Below are positions 16,677-25,404 of a DNA stretch of 64,000 nucleotides, in pieces. The position numbers were made by a program, and so were the translations under genes. Each line of letters starts with the position of its first letter. Position 1 is the stretch's first letter. The DNA lies in assembly GCF_034670125.1 (NCBI RefSeq), contig NZ_JAXMOC010000010.1, forward strand, positions 23,934-87,933, in the 5' to 3' direction. This DNA comes from Maricaulis sp034670125. Lineage in GTDB: Bacteria > Pseudomonadota > Alphaproteobacteria > Caulobacterales > Maricaulaceae. The notes below the pieces were generated by a model. The model was not told where the DNA came from. It worked only from the letters and a program-made list of their open reading frames with translations, and searched no databases.

Positions 16677-17009
16677 AGCTCCCTCCCTGTTCAAGCCGGA
16701 GGAAATTGGCATGATCGACCGGCACCGAGAGTAACTAATCTACCTTATTTCTGTGTTTGCATCCACGCCAATATCGTCTCAGCCGGGGAGAGATATGACC
16801 GCGGCGACTCAGGAGCAGGCACTGAAAAGCGTCCAGCCGGCGGGGCGGTTGCTTCGATAGTAGTACGGTTTGGTTGGATCGGATGCAGCCCGGCATCGTT
16901 GCGGGCATTTAGTGCCCCCTCCTGCACCAAGCCTCCCAACCGCCCCCCGCATTTGCTCTCCCCCCTCGCGATTGTTAAGACTCAGTCACAGGAAAGCCGC
17001 CTGATTCAC
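16677..17009. other. Intergenic region upstream of gyrA, nothing certain
   Basis: The gap between the exported hypothetical gene and the gyrA leader holds the promoters of both, but I cannot assign -35/-10 pairs with confidence. I saw no repeat copy, RNA gene or LexA box in it. Confidence 0.4.
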
Positions 17010-17123
17010 ATGTCTGATTCGCGCCCGCGCGCGAGGCTGGGTGAGGGGCGGCGATTTTCGTGGCGCGACGGTCGGGGCAATCGTGACCGGCGCTACGTCA
17101 GAATGAAAAGAGGGCCGCCTTGA
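17010..17123 (+). CDS. Possible 37-residue basic leader peptide coupled to gyrA
   Basis: An ATG at 17010 opens a 37-codon frame rich in arginine (starts MSDSRPRARLGEGRR, ends MKRGPP). Its TGA (17121-17123) overlaps the TTG start of gyrA at 17120-17122. The overlap would allow ribosomes to re-initiate at the weak TTG. The ribosome site of the short frame is poor (AGGAAAG about 13 bases away), so this may be chance. Confidence 0.3.
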   Translation: MSDSRPRARLGEGRRFSWRDGRGNRDRRYVRMKRGPP

Positions 17124-19960
17124 GCGATCACGACGACACGCCGACGACACCCGAGGACGGTTCCGGAAACGGGGCAGACAATACGGGCGGTCAGCCGCCG
17201 GCCCTGCCGGACGGGATTGGCAATATCGCCATCGAAGACGAGATGAAGTCGTCCTATCTCGATTATGCGATGAGCGTGATCGTGTCGCGGGCCATTCCCG
17301 ATGCGCGCGACGGGCTGAAGCCGGTGCACCGCCGCATCCTCTACACCATGCACGAGAACGGGCAGACGCACGAAAAGTCCTACCGCAAATGTGCGACTGC
17401 CGTCGGTGACGTTATGGGTCGCTATCACCCGCATGGTGACCAGGCGGTCTATGACTCGCTGGTGCGCCTGGCCCAGTCCTGGTCGATGCGGGTGCCGCTG
17501 ATCGACGGGCAGGGCAATTTCGGCTCGGTCGATGGCGATCCGCCAGCCGCCTATCGTTACACCGAGGCGCGGATGCAGAAGGTGGCGCAGTCCCTGCTGG
17601 CCGATATCGACAAGGACACGGTCAATTTCGTCGACAATTACTCGGCCGAGCGCCGGGAGCCGGTGGTTCTGCCGGCGCGCTATCCCAACCTGCTGGTCAA
17701 TGGCGCCGGCGGTATCGCCGTCGGCATGGCGACCAATGTCCCGCCGCACAATCTGGGCGAGGTGATTGATGGTACGCTGGCGCTTTTGGAAAACCCCTCG
17801 CTGACCGAAGCCGAGCTGCTGGACTATATCCCGGGGCCTGACTTCCCGACCGGTGGCCTGATCCTGGGGCGCACCGGCGCCCGCAATGCGGTGCTGACCG
17901 GGCGTGGCTCGATCGTGATGCGCTCACGCACCTCGATCGAGGAAGTGCGCAAGGACCGCATGGCGATCATCGTCCACGAGATCCCCTACCAGGTGAACAA
18001 GGCCTCGATGATCGAGAAGATCGCCGACCTGGTCCGCGACAAGAAGATCGAGGGCATTGCCGACCTGCGCGATGAAAGTGACCGCAATGGCATGCGCGTG
18101 GTGATCGAGCTGAAGCGCGACGCCAATGCCGATGTCATCCTCAACCAGCTGTTCCGCTGGTCGCCGATGCAGACGAGTTTCGGTGCCAATATGCTGTCGC
18201 TCGTCGGTGGTCGTCCGCAATTGCTGGGCGCGCTGGACATCCTCAAGGAATTCCTGCGCTTCCGCGAGGAAGTCGTGGCCCGCCGGGCCAAGTTCGAGCT
18301 CAACAAGGCGCGCGACCGGGCGCATGTCATCGTCGGTCTGGCGCTGGCTGTGGCCAATATCGACGAGGTCATCGCCCTCATCCGCAAGGCCCCCAATCCG
18401 GCCACCGCGCGTGAGCAGTTGATGGCGCGTGACTGGCCGGCCGTGGATGTGGCGCCGCTGGTCGAGCTGGTCGCCGATCCGCGCTCCATGCTGCGCGACG
18501 ACAAGACGCTGCGCCTGACCGAAGAGCAGGCGAGGGCGATCCTGGAGCTGCGCCTCAACCGGCTGACCGGTCTGGGCCGCGAAGAGCTGGGCAATGAAGC
18601 GGCAACGCTGGCCGAACAGATCGCCGATCTCCTGGACCTGCTGCGCTCGCGCCAGCGCGTGCTCGACATCATCCGCGACGAGCTGAGTGAGGTTCGCGAG
18701 AATTACGCCACGCCGCGGCGGTCCGAATTCGTCGATGCCGAGCTGGACTTCGAGGACGAGGATCTGATCCCGCGCGACGAGATGGTCGTCACCGTCACCC
18801 ATGGCGGCTATGCCAAGCGCACGGCGCTGTCGGACTATCGCGCCCAGCGCCGCGGCGGCAAGGGCCGCTCGGGCATGGCGACCAAGGACGAGGATTTCAT
18901 CGCCACGCTGTTCGTGGCCTCGACCCACGCACCGCTCTTGTTCTTCTCCAATCGCGGCATGGTCTACAAGACCAAGACCTGGCGTCTGCCGCTGGGCGCC
19001 CCGAACACGCGCGGCAAGGCGCTGATCAACCTCCTGCCGCTGGAGCAGGGCGAGACGATCACCTCGATCATGGCCTTGCCGGAAGACGAAAGCACCTGGG
19101 CCGACATGAATGTCATGTTCGCGACCAACAAGGGCACCGTCCGCCGCAACAGGCTGTCCGACTTCGTCCAGGTCAATCGCAATGGCAAGATTGCGATGAA
19201 GCTGGAGGAAGAAGACGACCAGATCGTCAATGTCGTGCTGTGTACCGAGCAGGACGACGTCTTCCTGACCACCCACAAGGGCCGCGCCATCCGCTTCCCG
19301 GCCACCGATGTCCGCGTCTTTGCCGGCCGTAATTCGGTTGGCGTGCGCGGCATCCGCCTGGCCGAGGGCGACGAGCTGATCTCGATGGCGATCCTGCGCC
19401 ATATCGACGTCACCTCGCCGGAAGCGCGCACCTATCTCAAGCACGCCACGGCCATGCGCCGCGCGCTGGGGGATGATGAAGAGGTCGATGTCGCACCCAA
19501 TGATGCCGACGAAGACGGTGATGATGAAGCCGCCCTGTCAACCGAGCGCCTGGCCGAGCTGGGCGCGGCGGAGGAATTCCTCCTCACGGTCGCATCCGAT
19601 GGCATGGGCAAACGCTCATCGGCCTATGATTTCCGGGTGATGGGGCGCGGCAATAATGGCGTCGCGGCGACCGACATCAAGCGCGACATCCCGCTCTCGG
19701 CCAGTTTCCCGGTCGAGGATGCCGACCAGATCATGGCTGTCACAGATGGCGGTCAGCTGATCCGCTTCCCGGTCGATACCGTCCGCATCGCCAGCCGCTC
19801 GTCTCGCGGTGTGCGCCTGATCCGCCTCAATGAAGGCGAGAATGTCGTCGCGGTGGTTCGTATCCAGGACGCCGGAGATGAGGCCGACGAAGACGGCGAC
19901 GGCGAGACGGTCGTCGATGCAGGTCCGGCTCCGGAAGCCGGCGACAGCCCGTCCGAATAG
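17120..19960 (+). CDS. gyrA: DNA gyrase subunit A
   Basis: GyrA is the DNA-breaking subunit of gyrase, which introduces negative supercoils. The 946-residue protein has the start of the breakage domain (MKSSYLDYAMSVIVSRAIPD), the catalytic tyrosine in AAYRYTEARM, the quinolone region HPHGDQAVYDSL and the GyrA box QRRGGKG. The C-terminal beta-pinwheel carries an acidic insert (about 780-805) and an acidic tail. The start must be TTG at 17120, because no ATG or GTG lies in frame before the conserved segment. The residue at the E. coli Ser83 position is Gln108. Confidence 0.97.
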   Translation: MSDHDDTPTTPEDGSGNGADNTGGQPPALPDGIGNIAIEDEMKSSYLDYAMSVIVSRAIPDARDGLKPVHRRILYTMHENGQTHEKSYRKCATAVGDVMGRYHPHGDQAVYDSLVRLAQSWSMRVPLIDGQGNFGSVDGDPPAAYRYTEARMQKVAQSLLADIDKDTVNFVDNYSAERREPVVLPARYPNLLVNGAGGIAVGMATNVPPHNLGEVIDGTLALLENPSLTEAELLDYIPGPDFPTGGLILGRTGARNAVLTGRGSIVMRSRTSIEEVRKDRMAIIVHEIPYQVNKASMIEKIADLVRDKKIEGIADLRDESDRNGMRVVIELKRDANADVILNQLFRWSPMQTSFGANMLSLVGGRPQLLGALDILKEFLRFREEVVARRAKFELNKARDRAHVIVGLALAVANIDEVIALIRKAPNPATAREQLMARDWPAVDVAPLVELVADPRSMLRDDKTLRLTEEQARAILELRLNRLTGLGREELGNEAATLAEQIADLLDLLRSRQRVLDIIRDELSEVRENYATPRRSEFVDAELDFEDEDLIPRDEMVVTVTHGGYAKRTALSDYRAQRRGGKGRSGMATKDEDFIATLFVASTHAPLLFFSNRGMVYKTKTWRLPLGAPNTRGKALINLLPLEQGETITSIMALPEDESTWADMNVMFATNKGTVRRNRLSDFVQVNRNGKIAMKLEEEDDQIVNVVLCTEQDDVFLTTHKGRAIRFPATDVRVFAGRNSVGVRGIRLAEGDELISMAILRHIDVTSPEARTYLKHATAMRRALGDDEEVDVAPNDADEDGDDEAALSTERLAELGAAEEFLLTVASDGMGKRSSAYDFRVMGRGNNGVAATDIKRDIPLSASFPVEDADQIMAVTDGGQLIRFPVDTVRIASRSSRGVRLIRLNEGENVVAVVRIQDAGDEADEDGDGETVVDAGPAPEAGDSPSE

Positions 19961-19967
19961 TGCGACC

Positions 19968-19998
19968 GGCGAGGCGGGATTGTTGATCTCGCCTCGCC
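19968..19998 (+). terminator. Stem-loop between gyrA and coaD
   Basis: GGCGAGGCGGGA pairs with TCTCGCCTCGCC (one mismatch) around TTTGTTGA. It is followed by CTTCTGCC rather than a T-run, so it may attenuate readthrough or stabilise the gyrA end rather than stop transcription fully. Confidence 0.5.
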
Positions 19999-20066
19999 CT
20001 TCTGCCAGACAGGAGCCCGGCACCGGGGAGGTGCCTTTGGGGCGCCAAGCCCGGGAGAGATTGGCC

Positions 20067-20555
20067 ATGACCCGTACTGCGCTCTATCCGGGCACATTTG
20101 ATCCCCTGACCAACGGGCATATCGACATTATCGGCCGGGCCGTGAAACTGGTCGATCACCTGGTCATCGGTGTCGCGATCAATGAGGGCAAGAAGCCGCT
20201 TTTCAGTCTCGACGAGCGCGTCGACATGGTGCGTGAGGAAGTCGCCCCGTTTGCCGATGGCGCGCAGATCGAGGTGCGCCCGTTCGATGGCCTGCTGATG
20301 CATTTCGCCGAGGAAATCGGCGCCCAGTCGATTGTGCGCGGGCTTCGGGCCGTGTCCGATTTCGAGTATGAATTCCAGATGGTCGCCATGAACCAGCAGC
20401 TCAATGATGACATTGAGACCGTATTCCTGATGGCTGACCCCCGTCACCAGGCGATCGCGTCGCGCCTGGTCAAGGAAATTGCCAAGCTGGGCGGCAATAT
20501 CTCCGCCTTCGTGACGCCCAATATTGAACGCCGATTGAAGGAGCGTCTTGCGTGA
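20067..20555 (+). CDS. coaD: Phosphopantetheine adenylyltransferase
   Basis: CoaD transfers AMP from ATP to 4'-phosphopantetheine, the next-to-last step of coenzyme A synthesis. The 162-residue length is normal. It has the nucleotidyltransferase motif YPGTFDPLTNGHIDII, the GLRAVSDFEYEFQMVAMN segment and the IASRLVKEIA helix. The ATG at 20067 follows a GGGAGAG site. Its stop lies within the start region of the cyclophilin-like gene, so they are probably coupled. Confidence 0.97.
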   Translation: MTRTALYPGTFDPLTNGHIDIIGRAVKLVDHLVIGVAINEGKKPLFSLDERVDMVREEVAPFADGAQIEVRPFDGLLMHFAEEIGAQSIVRGLRAVSDFEYEFQMVAMNQQLNDDIETVFLMADPRHQAIASRLVKEIAKLGGNISAFVTPNIERRLKERLA

Positions 20556-20557
20556 TC

Positions 20558-21508
20558 ATGCGTTTCACCCTTACCGCCACACTCGCCCTGGCCCTGACCG
20601 CCGGTGCCTGCGCCCGCGAAGCCGAGATTGTGGACAACGAGCAGAGCGCGGCCGCGCCCCTGGCCTCGACGGCTTCTGTCCAGACCGAAACGGCGGTCCC
20701 CCAATGGGACCTGCCGGACGATGCCTGGCGGACCGCGGACCAGGAAGACCTGCTCTATATCGAAACCGACCACGGCATGGTCATTGTCGAGATGGCGCCG
20801 GAATTCGCGCCCAACCATGTCGCCCGGATGCGTCGGCTGGTGCACGAGCGCTTCTATGATTTCCTGGTCTGGCACCGGGTGATCGACGGCTTCATGGCGC
20901 AGGGCGGCGGTTCCCGTACCAATCCCGGTCATGCCGCTGATGTGGAAGGCCTGGAAGCCGAGTTTACCGTGCGTCGCTCCGGTGAACCGGTCGTCACCGA
21001 GCTGATGGACCGCGTGATCAATCCGCGCGCTTTGCCGCAAATGGCCAAGGCGGGTTTCTGGGACGGTTTCCATGCCGGAACCCAGACTTCGGCCCTCGCG
21101 GCGATCACCGGTGATGGCCAGGTCCAGTCCTGGCTGCTCCATTGCGCCGGTGCCGCTGCGGCGGCCCGCACCAGCGATCCCAACTCCTCACGCAGCCAGT
21201 TCTTCATCACCCGCGGCAATGCTGAACACCTCAATGCGCAATACACGGCCTGGGGCCGGGTGCGCGTCGGTCAGGCAGCCGTCGACGCCCTGGCGGTGGG
21301 CTCCGCCATGGAAGACCCCGGTTTCCGGCCGGACAATATCCGGTCCATGCGCACCGGTGACGAACTGCCGGCCGGGCAGCAGGTGACTGTCCAGGTCGCC
21401 GATACTGACAGTGCGGCCTTTGCCGCCTATCTGGACACGCTGCGCAGCCCGTCTGGCAATCTGCCGGACATTTGCGATATCACCGTGCCGACACGAATTG
21501 TGGAATAG
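20558..21508 (+). CDS. Exported cyclophilin-type peptidyl-prolyl isomerase
   Basis: The 316-residue protein has an N-terminal signal (MRFTLTATLALALTAGACA), possibly a lipoprotein signal, then a linker and a cyclophilin domain from about residue 60. Catalytic segments are WHRVIDGFMAQGGG and RSQFFITRG. An insert of about 60 residues (VRRSGEPVVTELMDRVINPR and following) separates them, as in periplasmic PpiA-like proteins of alphaproteobacteria. A GTG at 20552, overlapping the coaD stop, is an alternative start. It forms a tandem pair with the cytoplasmic form that follows. Confidence 0.9.
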   Translation: MRFTLTATLALALTAGACAREAEIVDNEQSAAAPLASTASVQTETAVPQWDLPDDAWRTADQEDLLYIETDHGMVIVEMAPEFAPNHVARMRRLVHERFYDFLVWHRVIDGFMAQGGGSRTNPGHAADVEGLEAEFTVRRSGEPVVTELMDRVINPRALPQMAKAGFWDGFHAGTQTSALAAITGDGQVQSWLLHCAGAAAAARTSDPNSSRSQFFITRGNAEHLNAQYTAWGRVRVGQAAVDALAVGSAMEDPGFRPDNIRSMRTGDELPAGQQVTVQVADTDSAAFAAYLDTLRSPSGNLPDICDITVPTRIVE

Positions 21509-21516
21509 GAAGACCC

Positions 21517-21969
21517 ATGGCTGAAGAACAACTCGTATTCACGCTTGAAGGCGGCGACGTCACCATCAGGCTGCGTCCGGATCTGGCACCCAAGCACGTC
21601 GCTCGCATCACCGAGCTGGTCAAGGAAGGCTTCTATGACGGCCTGACCTTCCACCGGGTGATTGATGGCTTCGTGGCCCAGGGCGGCTGCCCGAACGGCA
21701 ATGGCATGGGCGGCTCCGGCCAGCACATCCCGGCCGAGTTCTCCGCCGAGAAGCATGTCCGCGGCACCATGTCGATGGCGCGTGCCTCCGATCCGGACAG
21801 CGCCTCCAGCCAGTTCTTCATCTGCCTGGACGACGTGCCCTACCTCAACAACCAGTACACGGTCTGGGGTGAAGTCATCTCCGGCATGGACCATGTCGAC
21901 GCCCTGCCCAAGGGCGAGCCGCCGGCCAATCCGGGCACGATCGTCAAGGCGACGGTCGTCGAGGCTTGA
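21517..21969 (+). CDS. Cyclophilin-type peptidyl-prolyl isomerase, cytoplasmic
   Basis: The 150-residue protein is a minimal cyclophilin without a signal peptide. It has FHRVIDGFVAQGGCPNGNG, GTMSMARASDPDSASSQFFI and NNQYTVWGEV, which hold the active-site Arg, Phe, Gln and the Trp of the substrate pocket. It catalyses cis-trans isomerisation of proline peptide bonds. It starts 8 bases after the exported paralog and belongs to the same operon. Confidence 0.95.
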   Translation: MAEEQLVFTLEGGDVTIRLRPDLAPKHVARITELVKEGFYDGLTFHRVIDGFVAQGGCPNGNGMGGSGQHIPAEFSAEKHVRGTMSMARASDPDSASSQFFICLDDVPYLNNQYTVWGEVISGMDHVDALPKGEPPANPGTIVKATVVEA

Positions 21970-21973
21970 GGCC

Positions 21974-22579
21974 TTGAGCTGGATCAAGACACTTGATCGA
22001 AAGGCGGCCGATGGCCGCCTTTCGGCTATCTATGACCGGGTCGCCGGCAAGACCGGTCAGATCGACAATATCCTCGCCGCCCATTCGCTGCGACCGCACA
22101 CGCTGGAAGGTCACATGGCCCTCTACAAGGCGGTGCTGCACCATTACGGCAATGCGCTCGACAAGACTTATCTGGAAGCCATCGGCACCTGGGTCTCGTC
22201 GCTGAACAAGTGCGCCTATTGTGTCGAACACCATTTCGCCGGGCTCAAGCGCCTGTTGAATGACGATGCGCGGTCGACCGAGATCCGCGATGCCATCGAC
22301 GCGGGCATCCCGGAGCGGGCGTTTTCGGGGCGCGAGCTGGCCGGACTGCGTTATGCCGAGCTCTTGACCTGTGCGCCGGACAAGCTGACCCAGATGCATG
22401 TGATGGCCCTGAGAGAGGCCGGTTTCGAGGATGGCGAAATTCTCGAGATCAACCAGGTCACGGCCTATTTCGCCTACGCCAACAGGACGGTTCTCGGTCT
22501 GGGCGTGAACCCGGCCGGTGAAGCGCTGGGTCTGTCGCCGAATTCATCGGATGACCCGGACAACTGGTCTCACGACTGA
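21974..22579 (+). CDS. AhpD-like peroxidase-related protein (CMD family)
   Basis: The 201-residue protein has the CxxC-x-x-H pattern of AhpD/carboxymuconolactone decarboxylase-like proteins in NKCAYCVEHHFAGL, near residue 80. The two cysteines are the likely redox pair. The family includes peroxidase-related enzymes, but the substrate is not known. The start is a TTG at 21974, four bases after the cyclophilin stop. The longer frame upstream overlaps the cyclophilin gene and is not credible. Its 3' end overlaps the convergent gene by 10 bases. Confidence 0.85.
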   Translation: MSWIKTLDRKAADGRLSAIYDRVAGKTGQIDNILAAHSLRPHTLEGHMALYKAVLHHYGNALDKTYLEAIGTWVSSLNKCAYCVEHHFAGLKRLLNDDARSTEIRDAIDAGIPERAFSGRELAGLRYAELLTCAPDKLTQMHVMALREAGFEDGEILEINQVTAYFAYANRTVLGLGVNPAGEALGLSPNSSDDPDNWSHD

Positions 22580-23592
22580 TCCACGGGCGCGCGCAATCGC
22601 AGCCGCGCGACCAGGGGGCGATGATCCGAGCCGGTATTGGGTCCGGCCTTGATTGATTCTGTCTCCCAGGCCTCCCCGGCGAAGATGTGGTCGATGCCCA
22701 CCAGCATGGGCGGGACCAGGAAGCCGGCCGATGGATCGGTGCTGAACAGGCCTTCCGACGGCCAGCTCGGCAGGGCAATGGAGCGGCGTTCCAGGGCCAG
22801 ATCCCGTTCGATCCGGGCCAGGGCGCGCGAAGGCGCGGCGGCATTGAAATCCCCCATCACGATCAGCGTGTCCTGCGCTTCCCGGGCCAGGGCGCGGGCC
22901 AGATTGCGGCGCTGGCAGTCCTGCGCGGCGGTGGGGAAGGGCCAGGTCAGATGGACCGAAACGATCATCGCCTGGCGGCTGTCGGGCAGTTCGATGCGGG
23001 CCCAGACCGCTGGCGGCAGCTCCCAGTCACACGGCACCGCATTCTCGAACGAGATCTCCTGCGGATGTCGCACGCAGCCACTGTCCAGCATGGGCAGCCG
23101 GCTGAGCACACGCACCGAGCGACACCGGGCGACATGCGGGAAAGCGGCTTCCAGCTGGTCGACCACTGGCTCGGCATGCCGTGTCGCTTCCTGCAGTGCG
23201 AGGATGTCCGGGGCCAGCGCCGCCAGGACAGCAGGCGCCTCGACCGGATTGGTGTTGAGCCCCCAAAGGTTATGGGTGACCATGGTGAGGTCGGTGACGC
23301 TATCTGCATTCTCACCCGGTGCTGACAGGCTCAAACGGCGCCAAGCCTCCGGTCCGGCCGGAAGCAGCACCAGCACGCAACCCGCTCCCAGGACAATCGG
23401 AAGCCAGCGATGCCGGTTACGCAGCGAGAACAGGGTCACCGCCACGACGAAAATCGCGACCAGCGGCCAGATATGGCGCCAGGCGTCAAAGCCCCGCCAG
23501 AGTGGCGCGAGCGTGATGAAGGCGGCCAGGCCCAGCACGGCGCATGAGGCGAGGAAGGCGGTAATCGTGTGGCGCAAGAGCGAGACTTCCAA
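22570..23592 (-). CDS. Membrane-anchored endonuclease/exonuclease/phosphatase-family protein
   Basis: The 340-residue protein starts with three hydrophobic helices (about 8-30, 40-58, 65-80). An EEP hydrolase domain follows. Its motifs are THNLWGLN, LALQEATRH, VSVHLTWPFP, VMGDFNAAAPSRA, IDHIFAG and SDHRPLVARL, covering the metal and catalytic Asp, Asn and His residues. The catalytic domain should face the periplasm. Such proteins cut phosphodiesters of nucleic acids or lipids, and the true substrate is unknown. It diverges from queA. Confidence 0.88.
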   Translation of the reverse strand: MEVSLLRHTITAFLASCAVLGLAAFITLAPLWRGFDAWRHIWPLVAIFVVAVTLFSLRNRHRWLPIVLGAGCVLVLLPAGPEAWRRLSLSAPGENADSVTDLTMVTHNLWGLNTNPVEAPAVLAALAPDILALQEATRHAEPVVDQLEAAFPHVARCRSVRVLSRLPMLDSGCVRHPQEISFENAVPCDWELPPAVWARIELPDSRQAMIVSVHLTWPFPTAAQDCQRRNLARALAREAQDTLIVMGDFNAAAPSRALARIERDLALERRSIALPSWPSEGLFSTDPSAGFLVPPMLVGIDHIFAGEAWETESIKAGPNTGSDHRPLVARLRLRAPVDQS

Positions 23593-23660
23593 TTTGATTG
23601 TCAGGCTTTCTACACGCCAAAGATTGCGAAGCAGTGTGTCCGAATATAGACCCCGCAGCC

Positions 23661-24725
23661 ATGCGTGTTTCCGACTTTGACTTCCACCTCCCCGAGGAGC
23701 GGATCGCCCTGCGACCCGCCCGCCCGCGTGATGCGGCGCGGATGCTTCATGTCGCCTCCAATGGCGTGTTCGCGGATCGCGGTGTGCGTGACCTGCCGGA
23801 CCTGTTGCAGCCCGGCGACCTGATGGTGTTCAACGACACCCGTGTGATCCCCGCTGCGCTGAAGGGCATCCGTCCGGCGCGGGCGGTGGGCGGCGGTGGT
23901 CCGGTTGAGGTCGAGGTCAATCTGCACAAGCGGATCGATGCCTCCGCCTGGCGGGCCTTCGTGCGCCCGGCCAAGCGGCTGCGCATGGGTGACGCGATTG
24001 CCTTTGGCGAGACCCTCGAGGCTGGAGTGACCGGCAAGTCGGAAGGCGGCGATGTCCGTCTGGTCTTCAACGCCTCCGGCGCGGCGCTGGATGCGGCCAT
24101 CGCAGTGGCCGGCGAGATGCCGCTGCCGCCCTATATCGCTCGCAAGCGCGGTGTCGACGAGCAGGACGAGGCCGACTACCAGACCCTGTTTGCCACCCAT
24201 GAAGGATCGGTCGCCGCGCCGACAGCCGGTCTCCATTTCACGCCGGAGCTGATGGCCGCGCTCGACGCGCGCGGTGTCGAGCAAACCCGCGTCACCCTGC
24301 ATGTCGGGGCGGGCACCTTCCTGCCGGTCAAGTCTGACGATACCGATGATCACCAGATGCATTCGGAATGGTGCACGGTGTCAACGGAGGCGGCCGACGC
24401 GATCAATGCCGCCAAGGCCGAGGGACGCCGGGTCATCCCGGTCGGGACCACGGCGCTGCGCACGATTGAGAGCCTGGCCTCAGGGCCGGGCGTCATCAAG
24501 GCTGGCAGCCGCGACACCGATATCTTCATCACGCCGGGATCAAGCTTTGCCATCACCGACATGTTGATGACCAATTTCCACCTGCCCAAATCGACGCTCT
24601 TCATGCTGGTCAGCGCCCTGTCGGGCCTCGACGTCATGCAGCGCGCCTATGCGCATGCCATCGCTGCGGAGTATCGCTTCTACTCCTATGGCGATGCCTG
24701 CCTTCTGGAGCGCACCAAGCGCTAG
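23661..24725 (+). CDS. queA: S-adenosylmethionine:tRNA ribosyltransferase-isomerase
   Basis: QueA transfers and rearranges the ribosyl part of S-adenosylmethionine onto preQ1 in tRNA, forming epoxyqueuosine. The 354-residue length is normal. Key motifs are FHLPEERIALRPARPRDAAR, VFNDTRVIPAALKG, AAPTAGLHFTPEL, VTLHVGAGTFLPVK and TNFHLPKSTLFMLVSAL. The start ATG is at 23661. It sits 679 bases upstream of tgt, the preceding enzyme in queuosine synthesis, with one convergent small gene between them. Confidence 0.97.
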   Translation: MRVSDFDFHLPEERIALRPARPRDAARMLHVASNGVFADRGVRDLPDLLQPGDLMVFNDTRVIPAALKGIRPARAVGGGGPVEVEVNLHKRIDASAWRAFVRPAKRLRMGDAIAFGETLEAGVTGKSEGGDVRLVFNASGAALDAAIAVAGEMPLPPYIARKRGVDEQDEADYQTLFATHEGSVAAPTAGLHFTPELMAALDARGVEQTRVTLHVGAGTFLPVKSDDTDDHQMHSEWCTVSTEAADAINAAKAEGRRVIPVGTTALRTIESLASGPGVIKAGSRDTDIFITPGSSFAITDMLMTNFHLPKSTLFMLVSALSGLDVMQRAYAHAIAAEYRFYSYGDACLLERTKR

Positions 24726-25291
24726 CCTGTACAATCCGGATAGGCCGTCTGGCTCTGTGCCGTCATTGTGCGGCGACTCAGGGCTGGGCGCGCGTTCTGG
24801 ATGGTGCGGGGGTCCGCCTGACCGTTCTCTCCGACAAATGACCGGTTGCCGGAAGGCGCCGCTGTGACGGAATTTTCGCCGGCGCTGGCCAGACCATCCT
24901 CTCCCACGACGGTGATCCGCTCAAAGGCTTGCCGGCCCCGGCCCGGTACATAACGCTCGACCGTGCGGACCGCGCCATCGCTCGCCTGGCAATGGCCGAC
25001 AGGCCGCCAGTCAACGCCGGGAAAGGCGGTGTGGCCCACGCGGCTGACCTGCATTTCGCTCCAGTCCACACCGGGAAAGGCCGTGTTCGGCTGGCCAGCC
25101 AGCCAATCCACGCCGGGGAAGGCTTCGGCCTCGGTCATGACGGCGGCCTGCCGCATGTCCGGCGGGTCGATGTGGGTCTGGCCCGGGGTCTGAACCGGGA
25201 TCTGGCGTTGCTGGACGGTTGTTTGACCTGAGGCCTGCAAGGCGGACGGCTCGGCGAGAACAAGGCTCGCGGCGACAAGTAGGATGCTCAT
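24722..25291 (-). CDS. Exported protein with three AFPGVDW repeats, unknown function
   Basis: I do not recognise this 189-residue protein. A GGGAGAG site five bases before the ATG and the signal peptide MSILLVAASLVLAEPSA support a real, exported product. The heptapeptide AFPGVDW occurs three times at about residues 57-90 with spacings of 14 and 18 residues, followed by RPVGH and a segment ending in cysteine-poor, polar sequence. The gene overlaps the end of queA by four bases and faces it. The repeats may be a ligand- or partner-binding tandem motif, but this is a guess. Confidence 0.72.
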   Translation of the reverse strand: MSILLVAASLVLAEPSALQASGQTTVQQRQIPVQTPGQTHIDPPDMRQAAVMTEAEAFPGVDWLAGQPNTAFPGVDWSEMQVSRVGHTAFPGVDWRPVGHCQASDGAVRTVERYVPGRGRQAFERITVVGEDGLASAGENSVTAAPSGNRSFVGENGQADPRTIQNARPALSRRTMTAQSQTAYPDCTG

Positions 25292-25404
25292 CTATCTCTC
25301 CCAAATAGATACCGGACCAGCCTAGCACATAATCGGCCCTGCCCGAGGCTCGCATGAATGAAGCGGCTTTCGCTGCCGCAACAACCGGGCTAGAAGCCCC
25401 GCCC

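Noticed and set aside
24980..25125. Spaced DNA repeats that could suggest a CRISPR array
   Set aside because: They encode the AFPGVDW repeats inside a gene and are too few and too uneven to be a CRISPR array.
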